A stretch of DNA of 64,000 nt from Saccharothrix sp. NRRL B-16348 (GCF_001280085.1 NZ_LGED01000205.1:10455-74454); one strand, 5' to 3'; numbered from the stretch's first letter, positions 16,481 through 25,403 are shown. Notes: generated by a model from the letters alone, not told the origin. Made by a program: numbers and translations.

Positions 16481-18145
16481 GTGCCCCTGTCACGCAGGAC
16501 ATTCTTCGGATCGGCCCTGGCCGCCTCCGCCCTGACCACCACCACGTCGACCCCGGCGGGCGCGGCGAGCCCGCCGGGCGACGTGGTCGGCAAGATCACC
16601 GTCGGCTACCAGGGCTGGTTCGCGGCACGGGGCGACAACTCGCCGATCAACGGCTGGTGGCACTGGAGCGACAACTGGGGCCAACCGCCGTCGCCGACCA
16701 ACCACGCGCTGATGGCCTGGCCGGACATGACCGACTACGCGACCAGGTACCCGACGGCGTTCGGCGCCCTGGGCGACGGCCGACCGGCGACCGTGTTCTC
16801 CAACCACGACTACCAGACCGTGGACGTGCACTTCCGCTGGATGCGCGAGTACGGCTGCGACACCGCCGCGTTGCAGCGGTTCAACCCGAACGGTGGCGAG
16901 GGCCCGATCCGCGACGCCGTCACCGCGCACGTCCGGCGGGCCGCCGAGGCGCACGGCGTGAAGTTCTACCTCATGTACGACGTCACGAACTGGACCGCCA
17001 TGCAGTCGGAGATCAAGGCCGACTGGCTGGACAAGATGCGCGCGCACACCGCCTCCCCCATGTACGCGCGCCAGAACGGCAAGCCGGTCGTGTGCGTCTG
17101 GGGCTTCGGCTTCAACGACCCCGGCCGCCCGTTCACACCGCAGCAGTGCCAGGACGTGGTCGACTGGTTCAAGGGCCAGGGCGTGTACCTGATCGGCGGA
17201 GTGCCGACCCACTGGCGGCGCGAGATCGAGGACTCGCGGCCCGGTTTCGGCGGCGTCTACCGCAGCTTCGACATGATCTCGCCGTGGATGGTGGGCCGGA
17301 TCGGGACTGTCACGGACGCCGACCACTTCCACGCGAACGTGAACTCGCCGGACCTGGCCGAGTGCGCCAGGCTCGGCATCGACTACCAGCCGTGCGTGCT
17401 GCCGGGCGACCTGTCCCGGCGGCACCGGGCGCACGGCGACTTCATGTGGCGGCAGTTCTACAACATGGCCCGGCTCGGCGTGCAGGGCGTCTACATCTCG
17501 ATGTTCGACGAGTACAACGAGGCCAACCAGATCGCCAAGACGCCGGAGACGCAGGCGGGCATCCCGGCCGGCTCCGGTTTCCTCGCCCTGGACGAGGACG
17601 GCACGCGGTGCTCGTCGGACTACTACCTGCGGCTCACCGGTGACGGCGGCCGGATGCTCAAGGGCGCGATCGCGCTGACCCCCGTGCGCCCGACCAAGCC
17701 GATGCTCTCCGACACACCGCCCGTCGACCGCGACCTGGCGGCGGGCAGGCCGACCACCCAGAGCGGCCAGACCCAGCACTACGGCAGCCACTTCGCCGTC
17801 GACGCCGACCCGCACAGCTACTGGGAGAGCGTGAACGGCGCGTTCCCGCAGTGGATCGGGGTCGACCTCGGCACGGTGGCCGCGCCGCGCCGGATGGTGC
17901 TGAGCCTGCCGCCGAACCCGGCGTGGGGCCGTCGCACGCAGACCATCGCGGTGGAGGCGGGCGTGGACGGCTCGGCGTTCACCACGGTCGTCGGCGCGAC
18001 CGGCTACGTGTTCGACCCGGCCACCGGCAACGCGGTCACCGTCGCGCTGCCCGCCGGCGTGAGCGCCCGGCACGTGCGGCTGCGGTTCAGCGGCAACACG
18101 GGCTGGCCGGCCGGTCAGCTGGCCCGGTGGCAGGTCTACGGCTGA
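16481..18145 (+). CDS. Secreted GH71/GH99-like glycosidase with C-terminal F5/8-type carbohydrate-binding domain
   Basis: A 554-residue exported protein with a Tat-like signal (SRRTFFGSALAASALT). The catalytic region resembles the GH71/GH99-like family (VGYQGWFAARGDNSP at the start, then FSNHDYQTVDVHFRWMREYG, VKFYLMYDVTNW, and GVYISMFDEYNEANQ with acidic residues that could be catalytic). The last 130 residues (from DLAAGRPTTQS, with YWESVNGAFPQWIGVDLG and RHVRLRFSG) form a discoidin/CBM32-like domain. It probably cuts alpha-linked glucan or mannan-like polymer outside the cell, but specificity cannot be read. GTG start at 16481 with AAGGAG six to ten bases upstream. Confidence 0.87.
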   Translation: MPLSRRTFFGSALAASALTTTTSTPAGAASPPGDVVGKITVGYQGWFAARGDNSPINGWWHWSDNWGQPPSPTNHALMAWPDMTDYATRYPTAFGALGDGRPATVFSNHDYQTVDVHFRWMREYGCDTAALQRFNPNGGEGPIRDAVTAHVRRAAEAHGVKFYLMYDVTNWTAMQSEIKADWLDKMRAHTASPMYARQNGKPVVCVWGFGFNDPGRPFTPQQCQDVVDWFKGQGVYLIGGVPTHWRREIEDSRPGFGGVYRSFDMISPWMVGRIGTVTDADHFHANVNSPDLAECARLGIDYQPCVLPGDLSRRHRAHGDFMWRQFYNMARLGVQGVYISMFDEYNEANQIAKTPETQAGIPAGSGFLALDEDGTRCSSDYYLRLTGDGGRMLKGAIALTPVRPTKPMLSDTPPVDRDLAAGRPTTQSGQTQHYGSHFAVDADPHSYWESVNGAFPQWIGVDLGTVAAPRRMVLSLPPNPAWGRRTQTIAVEAGVDGSAFTTVVGATGYVFDPATGNAVTVALPAGVSARHVRLRFSGNTGWPAGQLARWQVYG

Positions 18146-18179
18146 GCCCTGGGAGCGCTCTCTCGGTACGCTGCCGCCC

Positions 18180-18941
18180 ATGACGAGCGTTCTGGTCACG
18201 GGGTCGGCGGACGGTATCGGTCGGGAGACGGCGGCGACGCTGGTGTCGCTCGGGCACCGGGTGGTGCTGCACGCGCGCGACGCGGCGCGGGCCGGGCAGG
18301 CGCTGGCCGCCGTGCCGGGCGCGGACGGCGTGCTGGTCGGCGACCTCTCGTCGCTGGCGCAGACCAGGGAGCTGGCCGCCGCCGCGGAGCCCTTCGACGT
18401 GGTGATCCACAACGCGGGGCTCGGCGGCGGCCTGCCCGAGCGGACCGTCACCGACGACGGCCTCGAACTGCTGTTCCAGGTCAACGTGCTGGCGCCGTAC
18501 CTGCTCACGGCCCTGATGCCCCGGCCGCGGCGGCTGGTCTACCTGACGTCCGGGCTGGAGTCGCAGGGCGTGGCGGACCTCGACGACCTCCAGCACGAAC
18601 GCGGTCCGTGGCACGGCATGCAGGCGTACTCGGACTCCAAGCTGCTGGACGTGGCGCTGGCGTTCGCGGTGGCCCGCCGGTGGCCGGACGTGCTGAGCAA
18701 CGCGGTCGACCCCGGCTGGATCAAGACCAAGCTGGGCGGCCCGGACGCCACGGACGAGCTGCCGACGGGCGCCGACACCCAGGTGTGGCTGGCGACGAGC
18801 GACGAGCCCGCCGCCACCGTCACCGGCCGCTACTTCAAGTGGCGCGAGGACCTGCGCGCCAACCCCGCCGCGTACGACGTGGAGGTCCAGGACCGCCTGC
18901 TCGACGCCTGCGCGGAGATCACCGGCGTCAAGCTGACGTGA
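18180..18941 (+). CDS. SDR family oxidoreductase
   Basis: A 253-residue short-chain dehydrogenase. The cofactor motif is TGSADGIG near the N-terminus, VVIHNAGLGGG corresponds to the NNAG strand, and the active site is YSDSK with TSGLES as the Ser strand. Substrate unknown. The ATG at 18180 is preceded by TACGCT (18167-18172) with 7 bases between, and by no Shine-Dalgarno, so it is probably leaderless. TGGGAGCGCTCTCT (18150-18163), 12 of 14 bases identical to the CebR operator palindrome TGGGAGCGCTCCCA, overlaps the promoter region. Its 3' end overlaps the convergent membrane-protein gene by 14 bases. Confidence 0.88.
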   Translation: MTSVLVTGSADGIGRETAATLVSLGHRVVLHARDAARAGQALAAVPGADGVLVGDLSSLAQTRELAAAAEPFDVVIHNAGLGGGLPERTVTDDGLELLFQVNVLAPYLLTALMPRPRRLVYLTSGLESQGVADLDDLQHERGPWHGMQAYSDSKLLDVALAFAVARRWPDVLSNAVDPGWIKTKLGGPDATDELPTGADTQVWLATSDEPAATVTGRYFKWREDLRANPAAYDVEVQDRLLDACAEITGVKLT

Positions 18942-19287
18942 TCAGCTCCCAGCCGAACGGCGTCGCCACGAGCAGCGCGGCGGCCAGCCGGTAGGGCAGC
19001 CGCCGCACCGCCGTGACGCGGGTGACGACGTGGTTGAGGCCGACGACCACCGGCAGGAAGACGACCCACAGCACGGCCGCGAGCAGCACCACCGGGGCGA
19101 AGCCCTCCTCGACCAGGTCCGAGTCGTACGGCGTCCAGCCCCACTCCTGCACGACCACCGTGCCGAGCAGCCACAGCGACAGCACCGGGTAGTAGCCGGC
19201 GAGGCCGAGGGCCAGGTTCATCGGCACGCCGATCGCCCACCCCGCCCACGCGGGTCCGGCACGACGTGCGGTGGCTCGCCCGGTCAT
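18928..19287 (-). CDS. Small membrane protein of unknown function
   Basis: A 119-residue protein with three hydrophobic helices (WAIGVPMNLALGLAGYYPVL, LSLWLLGTVVV and APVVLLAAVLWVVFLPVVVG) plus a possible fourth near the C-terminus (LAAALLVATPFGWEL). I do not recognise a family. The ATG at 19287 follows GAGGACC, a good ribosome-binding site. It overlaps the convergent SDR by 14 bases. Its divergent neighbour is the phosphotransferase-like gene. Confidence 0.7.
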   Translation of the reverse strand: MTGRATARRAGPAWAGWAIGVPMNLALGLAGYYPVLSLWLLGTVVVQEWGWTPYDSDLVEEGFAPVVLLAAVLWVVFLPVVVGLNHVVTRVTAVRRLPYRLAAALLVATPFGWELITSA

Positions 19288-19360
19288 GTGGTCCTCAGTC
19301 CTCCTCGGCCTGGGGAAAAGGACGCGCCGCCACCGAGCCGGGTTGCCTACGATCCCGGCC

Positions 19361-20185
19361 GTGCCACCGCCTTCGAGACCTCCCCGGACGGCGTTGGCCG
19401 CGTTCGGCGTCACGGCCGAGCCCGTCGTGCTGCCCGGCGGCCGCGGCGGCACGTGGCGGGCCGGCGGGCTCGTCCTCAAGCCGGTGGACTTCGAGCCCGA
19501 GACGCGGTGGCGTGCCGACGTGCTCGCCGCGCTGCCGCCGTCGACCGCGTTCCGGGTCGCGCCTCCCGTGCGGTCCGCGACCGGTGACTGGGTGGTCGAC
19601 GGGTGGGAGGCGTGCCGGTTCGTGGCGGGCGAGCCGGACGTCGGCAGGCCGGACGACGTGCTGCGGGCCGGGATCGCGTTCCACGCCGCCGTGCGCGACG
19701 TGCCCCGGCCCGCGTACCTCGACCTGCGCGACGACCCGTGGTCGGTCGGCGACCGGGTCGCCTGGGAGGAGGCGCCGGCGGACGTCGGCCCCGCGGCCCT
19801 CGATCTGCTGGAGCCGCTCGTCGCGGCCCGCCGGCCGGTGGACCTGCCGGCCCAGGTCGTGCACGGCGACCTGCCGGGCAACGTGCTGTTCGCCGCCGGC
19901 CTGCCGCCCGCGGTGATCGACTGGCCGCCGTACTGGCGTCCCGCGTCGTGGGCGGCGGCGGTCGCGGTCGCGGACTGCCTGTGCTGGTACGGCGCCCCGC
20001 CGGCACTGGTCGACCGGTGGTCGCACCTGCCGGGGTGGGATCAGGTGCTGCTCCGGGCGTTGATCTACCGGATCGTCACCCACAACCGCGCGTCCGGCGA
20101 CTGGCCGGCGGACCAGCTGCGCGCCTACCGGCCCGTGATCGACCTGGTCGTGGCCCGGCTCAGCCGGCCAGGGTCTCCTCGGTGA
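19361..20185 (+). CDS. Aminoglycoside-phosphotransferase-like protein (TIGR02569 type)
   Basis: A 274-residue protein of the actinobacterial TIGR02569 family. The ATP-binding N-lobe contains LPGGRGGTWRAGGLVLKPVD. The catalytic loop is VVHGDLPGNVLF and the metal-binding strand is AVIDWPPYWRP, as in APH/choline-kinase folds. The loop HGDLPGN keeps the Asp and Asn needed for phosphotransfer. The natural substrate is unknown. I chose GTG 19361 because TACGAT (19348-19353) lies 7 bases before it with no Shine-Dalgarno, a leaderless layout. Its 3' end overlaps the convergent SDR gene by 26 bases. Confidence 0.75.
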   Translation: MPPPSRPPRTALAAFGVTAEPVVLPGGRGGTWRAGGLVLKPVDFEPETRWRADVLAALPPSTAFRVAPPVRSATGDWVVDGWEACRFVAGEPDVGRPDDVLRAGIAFHAAVRDVPRPAYLDLRDDPWSVGDRVAWEEAPADVGPAALDLLEPLVAARRPVDLPAQVVHGDLPGNVLFAAGLPPAVIDWPPYWRPASWAAAVAVADCLCWYGAPPALVDRWSHLPGWDQVLLRALIYRIVTHNRASGDWPADQLRAYRPVIDLVVARLSRPGSPR

Positions 20186-21083
20186 CCCGCCACAGCCGCT
20201 CGGCCGCCTCCGGGTCGAGCGCGTGGGCCGCGACACCGCTGATCATGCTGCCGCCCTCGTGCGGCAGGGCCTCGGCGCAGTCCTCGAAGTACCGACCGCC
20301 GACGCCCTCCAGCAGCGGTGACGCCGCCAGCAGCACCGACGTGGCCGCGCCCTGCTCCGGCGTCTTCAGCCGGAAGCCGTCGGCCACGGCGCCCTCGATC
20401 ATCGCCTCCATCTGCGCGGGATCGGCGTGCCGCTGGAGGTTCGTCATGATCCCGCCGGGCATCACGGCGTTCACCGTGATCCCGTCGGCCGCCCAACGCT
20501 TGTTCGCGGCCACGGCGAACAGGATGTTCGCGGTCTTCGACTGCCCGTACGCCGTCCACGGGTCGTACGGCCGGTCGGTGTAGTGGATGTCGTCGAAGAC
20601 GACCGGCGACATGAGGTGGGCGCTGGAGCTCACGACCACGACCCGTGCGCCCTCCGCGGCCAGGAACCGGTGCAGGCCGTTGGTCAGCGCGAAGTGGCCG
20701 AGGTGGTTGGTGGCGAACTGGAGTTCCCAGCCCTCCGGCGTGCGGGTCTCCGGCGTGGCCATCACGCCCGCGTTGTCGACGAGGACGTGCAGCGGGCCGT
20801 CCCAGCCGGCGACGAACGCCGCCACGGACGCCTGGTCGGCCAGGTCGACCCGGGCGACCCGGACGTCGCCGCCGATCTCGTCGGCCACCCGCCGCCCGGC
20901 CGCGGTGTCGCGGACCGCCAGCGTGACCTCCGCGCCCGCCGAGGCCAGCGCCCGCGCCGTCTCGACGCCGATGCCCGACGCGGCGCCGGTGACCACCGCA
21001 CGCCGGCCGGTCAGGTCGACACCGGCCACGACCTCCGCCGCGGTGGAGTCCGCGCCGAACGGCGTGGTGATGTGCTCGGTCAT
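20160..21083 (-). CDS. SDR family oxidoreductase under TetR control
   Basis: A 307-residue SDR close to the retinol-dehydrogenase/WW-oxidoreductase-like group. The glycine motif is TGAASGIG, the strand is VLVDNAGVM, VVVVSSSAH carries the Ser, and YGQSK is the active site. The C-terminus has CAEALPHEGG, which is typical of this subgroup in actinomycetes. GGGGAG lies 8 bases before the ATG. Two identical TetR-type operators sit 25-75 bp upstream, and a divergent TetR gene follows, so the enzyme is very likely repressed by it and induced by its substrate. Confidence 0.9.
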   Translation of the reverse strand: MTEHITTPFGADSTAAEVVAGVDLTGRRAVVTGAASGIGVETARALASAGAEVTLAVRDTAAGRRVADEIGGDVRVARVDLADQASVAAFVAGWDGPLHVLVDNAGVMATPETRTPEGWELQFATNHLGHFALTNGLHRFLAAEGARVVVVSSSAHLMSPVVFDDIHYTDRPYDPWTAYGQSKTANILFAVAANKRWAADGITVNAVMPGGIMTNLQRHADPAQMEAMIEGAVADGFRLKTPEQGAATSVLLAASPLLEGVGGRYFEDCAEALPHEGGSMISGVAAHALDPEAAERLWRVTEETLAG

Positions 21084-21106
21084 GATCTGCTCCCCTGTCG
21101 TACACT

Positions 21107-21158
21107 GAAGCGGAGGTTCCTCCGGTAACTCCACCTTAAGCGGAGGTTCCTCCGGTTA
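21107..21158. promoter_or_regulatory. Two identical TetR-type operators, 30 bp apart
   Basis: The 19-base sequence aagcggaggttcctccggt occurs at 21108-21126 and again, identically, at 21138-21156. Each holds a dyad CGGAGG-TT-CCTCCG. Exact duplication with a 30-bp (three-turn) period between a TetR gene and a divergent SDR is classic for a repressor that binds cooperatively and controls both genes. Confidence 0.85.
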
Positions 21159-21195
21159 GCAGTGAGAGCCGCGTCACACCCGTATGGAGGCACCG

Positions 21196-21732
21196 TTGTC
21201 CCGCCCACTGCGCGCGGACGCCCAGCGCAACCGCGACCGCCTGATCGAGACGGCGCTGGAGGCGTTCACCACCGAGGGCGCGGACGCCACGCTGGACGCG
21301 ATCGCCAAGCGCGCGGGCGTGGGCATCGGCACGCTCTACCGCCACTTCCCCACCCGTGAGGCGCTGGTGGAGGCGGTCTACCGCAACGAGCTGGCGAAGC
21401 TCTGCGACGCCGTGCCCGAGCTGCTCTCCACCCTGCCGCCGCACGCGGCGACCAGGGTGTGGATGGACCGGTTCGTCGCCTACATGGCCACGAAGCAGGG
21501 CATGGGTGAGGCGTTGCGCGCCGTCATCGCGTCCGGCGGCGACCCGTACGCGGAGAGCAAGGACCGGCTGACCGAGGCGATGCGCACGCTGCTGGCCGCC
21601 GTCGACCGCCCGGACGTCGAACCGCTCGACGTGATCGCCACGATCGGCGGCATCGCGCTCACCGTGCCCGACGTCGGCCCGGCGGACGGCATGCTCGACC
21701 TCGTGATGGACGGCCTGCGCTACCGGCCCTGA
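21196..21732 (+). CDS. TetR family transcriptional repressor
   Basis: A TetR protein of about 178 residues. The N-terminal helix-turn-helix is clear: RNRDRLIETALEAFTTEGAD, then LDAIAKRAGVGIGTLYRHFP. The C-terminal ligand domain includes VWMDRFVAYMATKQG and is close to the subgroup that controls oxidoreductases. I chose the TTG at 21196 because GGAGG (21186-21190) is ideally spaced in front of it; the ATG at 21184 would place the SD inside the gene. It lies next to the paired operators and is expected to repress itself and the divergent SDR. Confidence 0.87.
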   Translation: MSRPLRADAQRNRDRLIETALEAFTTEGADATLDAIAKRAGVGIGTLYRHFPTREALVEAVYRNELAKLCDAVPELLSTLPPHAATRVWMDRFVAYMATKQGMGEALRAVIASGGDPYAESKDRLTEAMRTLLAAVDRPDVEPLDVIATIGGIALTVPDVGPADGMLDLVMDGLRYRP

Positions 21733-21736
21733 CGTC

Positions 21737-23269
21737 CTACCGGCCCTGGACCACCGGCAGCGCGCCGTCGACCGCCACGGGTTCGGCAGTCGCGGGTTTG
21801 CCAGTCGCACGCCGCTTGCCGACGAGCTGCCGGCTCAGGTCGCCGCGCAACGTGGACACCGCGTCGAGCACGTAGTTCTGCCGCACCCGCCACGGGCCGC
21901 GGTCGCCTTGGCGCGGGAACGCGTCGATGGCCCGCTGGATGTAGCCGGACGCGAGGTCCAGCAGCGGGCGGCGGGTCAGCGGGCGGTCCGGCGTGGGTAC
22001 GACGGACGCGTAGCCGTGCCGGTCCATGTGGTTGACCACCCGGCACACCAGGCGTGAGGTGAGGTCGGCGCGCAACGTCCACGACGCGTTCGTGTAGCCG
22101 ACGCACACGGCGAAGTTCGGCAGCCCGGTGATCATCGCGCCGCGCCAGATGAACTGCTCGGACAGCTCCACCCGCCGCCCGTCCACGCTCGGCGCGATCC
22201 CGCCGAACGCGAGCAGCCGCAAACCGGTCGCCGTCACCACGACGTCGGCGCGGAGCTCCCGGCCGGACTTGAGCCGCACGCCGTCCGGCGTGAACGTGTC
22301 GATGTGATCGGTGACGACCGACGCCCGACCGTGCTTGAGAGCCTTGAACAGGTCCGCGTCCGGGATCGCGCAGAGCCGCTGGTCCCACGGGTCGTAGGTG
22401 GGGGTGAAGTGCTCGCGGATCGCGTCGTCGTCGTTGAGCACCTTGGCGGACAGCCCGGTGAGCACCTTGCGCGCCGCCTTCGGCCAGCGGCGGCAGAACT
22501 GGTAGAACGCCAGGCCGAACAGGATGTTCTTGGCGCGGATCAGCCGGTGCGCGGCGTTGGCGGGCAGCAGTTCGCGGACCTTGTCGGCGAGCTTGTCGCG
22601 ACCGGGCACCACACCGATCCACGTCGGCGAGCGTTGGAGCATCGTGACGTGCGCGGCGGTCTCGGCCATCGCCGGCACCAACGTCACCGCCGTCGCCCCG
22701 CTGCCGACCACGACCACCCGTTTGCCCGCGTAGTCCAGGTCGTCGGGCCAGAACTGCGGCCGCACGACGTCGCCGCGGAACGACTCGATGCCGGGGAACA
22801 CCGGGTCGTGGCCCTGGTCGTAGTCGTAGTAGCCGGCGCAGGAGTAGAGGAAGTCGCAGGTGATCACGCTGTCCGTGACGGTGTCGTGCTCGTCGCGGCG
22901 GCTGATCGTCAACGTCCAGCGGGCGGTCTCGGTGGAGAAGTCGGCGGCGACCACCTTGGTCCGGTAGCGCACCAGCCGGTCGATCCCGAACTCGGCGGCG
23001 GTGTCCCGGATGTAGTCGAGGATCGACGGGCCGTCCGCGATCGACTTCGCCTCGCGCCAGGGCTTGAACGGGTAGCCGAGCGTGAACATGTCCGAGTCCG
23101 ACCGGATGCCGGGGTACCGGAAGAGGTCCCACGTCCCGCCCATCGTGTCGCGGGCTTCGAGGATCGCGACGGACTTGCCCGGACACTCGTCCCGCAACCG
23201 GTAGGCCGCGCCGACACCGGACAGTCCGGCGCCCACGATCACGACGTCGAGGTGCTCGGGAGTGGTCAT
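21737..23269 (-). CDS. Flavin-containing monooxygenase (Baeyer-Villiger type, EthA-like)
   Basis: A 510-residue flavoprotein with two Rossmann motifs: GAGLSG at 13-18 for FAD, and GSGATA at 189-194 for NADPH. It also has GGTWDLFRYPGIRSDSDM, typical of EthA/MymA-like Baeyer-Villiger monooxygenases. The BVMO fingerprint region reads FRGDVVRPQFWP (164-175). The His normally found in FxGxxxHxxxW is Arg170, and the following HW is FW. These enzymes insert oxygen next to a ketone or oxidise sulfur. GGAGGG precedes the ATG at 23269. The divergent neighbour is an SDR, a frequent pairing for alcohol-to-ketone-to-ester pathways. Confidence 0.88.
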   Translation of the reverse strand: MTTPEHLDVVIVGAGLSGVGAAYRLRDECPGKSVAILEARDTMGGTWDLFRYPGIRSDSDMFTLGYPFKPWREAKSIADGPSILDYIRDTAAEFGIDRLVRYRTKVVAADFSTETARWTLTISRRDEHDTVTDSVITCDFLYSCAGYYDYDQGHDPVFPGIESFRGDVVRPQFWPDDLDYAGKRVVVVGSGATAVTLVPAMAETAAHVTMLQRSPTWIGVVPGRDKLADKVRELLPANAAHRLIRAKNILFGLAFYQFCRRWPKAARKVLTGLSAKVLNDDDAIREHFTPTYDPWDQRLCAIPDADLFKALKHGRASVVTDHIDTFTPDGVRLKSGRELRADVVVTATGLRLLAFGGIAPSVDGRRVELSEQFIWRGAMITGLPNFAVCVGYTNASWTLRADLTSRLVCRVVNHMDRHGYASVVPTPDRPLTRRPLLDLASGYIQRAIDAFPRQGDRGPWRVRQNYVLDAVSTLRGDLSRQLVGKRRATGKPATAEPVAVDGALPVVQGR

Positions 23270-23655
23270 GCCCTCCAGTGTGCTGGACCTGCCAACCCCC
23301 TCCGACCTGGGGTAACACCAAGGGTGGCGGCGGTCACCCGAACACTGTCGAGTGAACTTGACATTCGGCAATCCAGAAAACGCCGTTATCGTTGCCGTCA
23401 AACGTCGGTTGAAGAAATGAGGAGCCCGAGCAACCACCCCTGCGAACGCCCCCGCCGGGCCGACCCAGCGGCAGTACCCCAGCGGCGGGCCTCGGCGGCC
23501 CGACCCAGCGGCATGAGCCGCGGGGCATGAGGTGGGCTTGATCGGTCGGGTGGCGTGATCGGTCGGGGCGGGTCGATGTCGGGTGCGTGAAGGTGAGCCC
23601 GAGGCGTGCGCGGCGGGCCAGAATGGTGAGGAACGTCGACGTTCGAGGAGGCCGC
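23270..23655. other. 386-bp divergent intergenic region with promoter-like and repeat sequence
   Basis: This gap separates the monooxygenase and SDR genes. The part near 23340-23400 is AT-richer than the surroundings and contains TTGACA (23358-23363) with TTATCG 22 bases further on, a poor but possible promoter. Downstream an ATG at 23417 opens a 37-codon frame (MRSPSNHPCERPRRADPAAV at its start) with no recognisable family. The stretch 23454-23520 is an imperfect repeat of ccgacccagcggca (two copies, 23460-23473 and 23499-23512). I see no RNA gene. Confidence 0.4.
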
Positions 23656-24522
23656 ATGTCCCAGCTCTCGCCCTACCGGTTCGCGGGTGGCACGGCGGTG
23701 GTGACCGGGGCGGCCAGTGGGATCGGCGAGCACCTCGCGTACGGGTTGGCGCGGCGCGGCAGTGGGCTCGTGTTGATCGACCGGGACGCCGAACGGCTCG
23801 CGGCGGTGGCCGGGAAGATCCGGGGCGTCCAGGTCGAGACGGTCGTGGCCGATCTGGCGGACATCGCAGGGCTGGACGGGCTCGCGGCGCGCGTGCTGGC
23901 CGCCAACCCGAGGATCACGCTGCTGGTGAACAACGCGGGCGTGGCGTTGGGTGGCACGTTCGACCAGGTCGGCGCCGACGAGTTCGACTGGGTCATGGAC
24001 GTCAACTTCCGCGCGCCCGTCGCGTTGACCCGGCTGTTCCTGCCGACGTTGCTGGCGACCCCCGGTAGCCACGTGGTCAACGTGTCCAGCCTCTTCGGGC
24101 TCATCGCGCCACCCGGTCAGACCGCGTATTCCGCCAGCAAGTTCGCCCTGCGCGGGTTCAGCGAGTCGTTGCGCCACGAACTGGCGGACCGCGCCGTGGG
24201 CGTGACCTGCGTCCACCCGGGCGGCATCCGCACCAGGATCGCGGAGTCCGCGCGGGTGGCGGCCGGGGTCGACGCGGCGGAGGCGGCGCGGGGCAAGGAG
24301 AGCTTCGCGAAGCTCCTCACCTATCCCCCGGACAAGGCGGCCGAGCGGATCCTGGCCGGTGTGGCGAAGCGCAAGGGCCGGGTGCTGATCGCGTGGACCG
24401 CCGTGGTGCCCGACCTCCTGGCCCGTCTCTTCCCCACCTCGCACCTGGCCGTGATGAACCGCCTCAGCCCGGCCGCCGCCCGCACCTCGGGTCAGCGCAA
24501 CACGACCTCCACCGGCACCTGA
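23656..24522 (+). CDS. SDR family oxidoreductase next to BVMO
   Basis: A 288-residue short-chain dehydrogenase. The cofactor loop is TGAASGIGEH, followed by LLVNNAGVALGG, NVSSLFGL and active-site YSASKFALRGF. The C-terminal HPGGIRTRIAESAR is characteristic of mycobacterial-type SDRs that sit in MymA-like operons. The ATG at 23656 follows GAGGAGG. Divergence from the monooxygenase suggests both act on the same lipid or ketone substrate, with the SDR making the ketone; this is inference. The 3' end overlaps the convergent transglutaminase-like gene by 31 bases. Confidence 0.88.
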   Translation: MSQLSPYRFAGGTAVVTGAASGIGEHLAYGLARRGSGLVLIDRDAERLAAVAGKIRGVQVETVVADLADIAGLDGLAARVLAANPRITLLVNNAGVALGGTFDQVGADEFDWVMDVNFRAPVALTRLFLPTLLATPGSHVVNVSSLFGLIAPPGQTAYSASKFALRGFSESLRHELADRAVGVTCVHPGGIRTRIAESARVAAGVDAAEAARGKESFAKLLTYPPDKAAERILAGVAKRKGRVLIAWTAVVPDLLARLFPTSHLAVMNRLSPAAARTSGQRNTTSTGT

Positions 24523-25346
24523 GTCACCTGGTCGAACGACGTGATCACCGGCGACACGCGGTAGGCGTCGGTGTCGAAGAGGGCCCGCAGGTCGACGTGA
24601 GGGTCCTGCATCGACGCGGCCAGCTCGTCGGCCGCCGCAACGTCCTCTTCGGACAGTTCCGGCGCGTCGCTCAACCCGCCCCACAGGTCCCAGAGGATCA
24701 TCTCGTGCTTGTTCAACGACGCGAGGTCCTGCACGAGGTCGTGCCGCACCTGGGTCAGGCCGCGCGTGCCGGGGATGGTCAGCTCCGGTGACACCACGAA
24801 CCGCTCGGGGTCGATCGCGCCCGACCGGCACGCCCGCCACGCGTCCGCGCCCACCAGGAACCGGTCCCTCGGCACGTCCATCAGGTCGACGCTGCCGTCC
24901 AGGAACTGCGGGTCGACCAACCGCCACCGCCTCCCGTCCCACACCTCGGCGACCACGTGGTCCATGTACCAGTCGGGCGAGAGGTACCCGGCGAACCCGA
25001 CCCGCGACCGCGCCGGGATCCCGTGGTGCCGCGCCATCGACACGAACAGCAGCGTGAAGTCGCGGCAGCAGCCCACGATCCGCTCGGTCGGCGCACGCTC
25101 CTCCGCCAACGGCGCGGGGTTGAGCGCGCGCAGCCGGGCGAACATGTCCGCCGCGTACCGCAGGTCGACCTCCGCCAGCCGTTCCGCCGGGAACCCGTGG
25201 TCGGTGATGTCCCCGTTGCCCCAGAAGTGGAACACCAGCCCGGACGCGACCCGCCGCAGCTCGGCCAGGTCCGGTCCGACGCCGGCCAACCACTCACCCG
25301 CCGGACCGGGATCGGTGAACCGGCTGTGCGTGGCGTAGTCGATCAT
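24492..25346 (-). CDS. Transglutaminase-like domain protein
   Basis: A 284-residue soluble protein with a transglutaminase-like papain fold. Cys is in VGCCRDFTLLF (about 93-94), followed by GIPARSR. His is in WYMDHVVAEVW (130) and Asp in WRLVDPQF (145), giving the full Cys-His-Asp triad. No signal peptide. Members are hydrolases or transferases acting on peptides or amides; no substrate is evident. GAGGGGAG is eight bases before the ATG. The gene overlaps the convergent SDR at its 3' end. Confidence 0.82.
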   Translation of the reverse strand: MIDYATHSRFTDPGPAGEWLAGVGPDLAELRRVASGLVFHFWGNGDITDHGFPAERLAEVDLRYAADMFARLRALNPAPLAEERAPTERIVGCCRDFTLLFVSMARHHGIPARSRVGFAGYLSPDWYMDHVVAEVWDGRRWRLVDPQFLDGSVDLMDVPRDRFLVGADAWRACRSGAIDPERFVVSPELTIPGTRGLTQVRHDLVQDLASLNKHEMILWDLWGGLSDAPELSEEDVAAADELAASMQDPHVDLRALFDTDAYRVSPVITSFDQVTQVPVEVVLR

Positions 25347-25403
25347 GTGTGGCTCCCCTCGCCCTGTGTGCCGCCCTGTCTAACCCCTACCCCAGGGGCA
25401 CGG

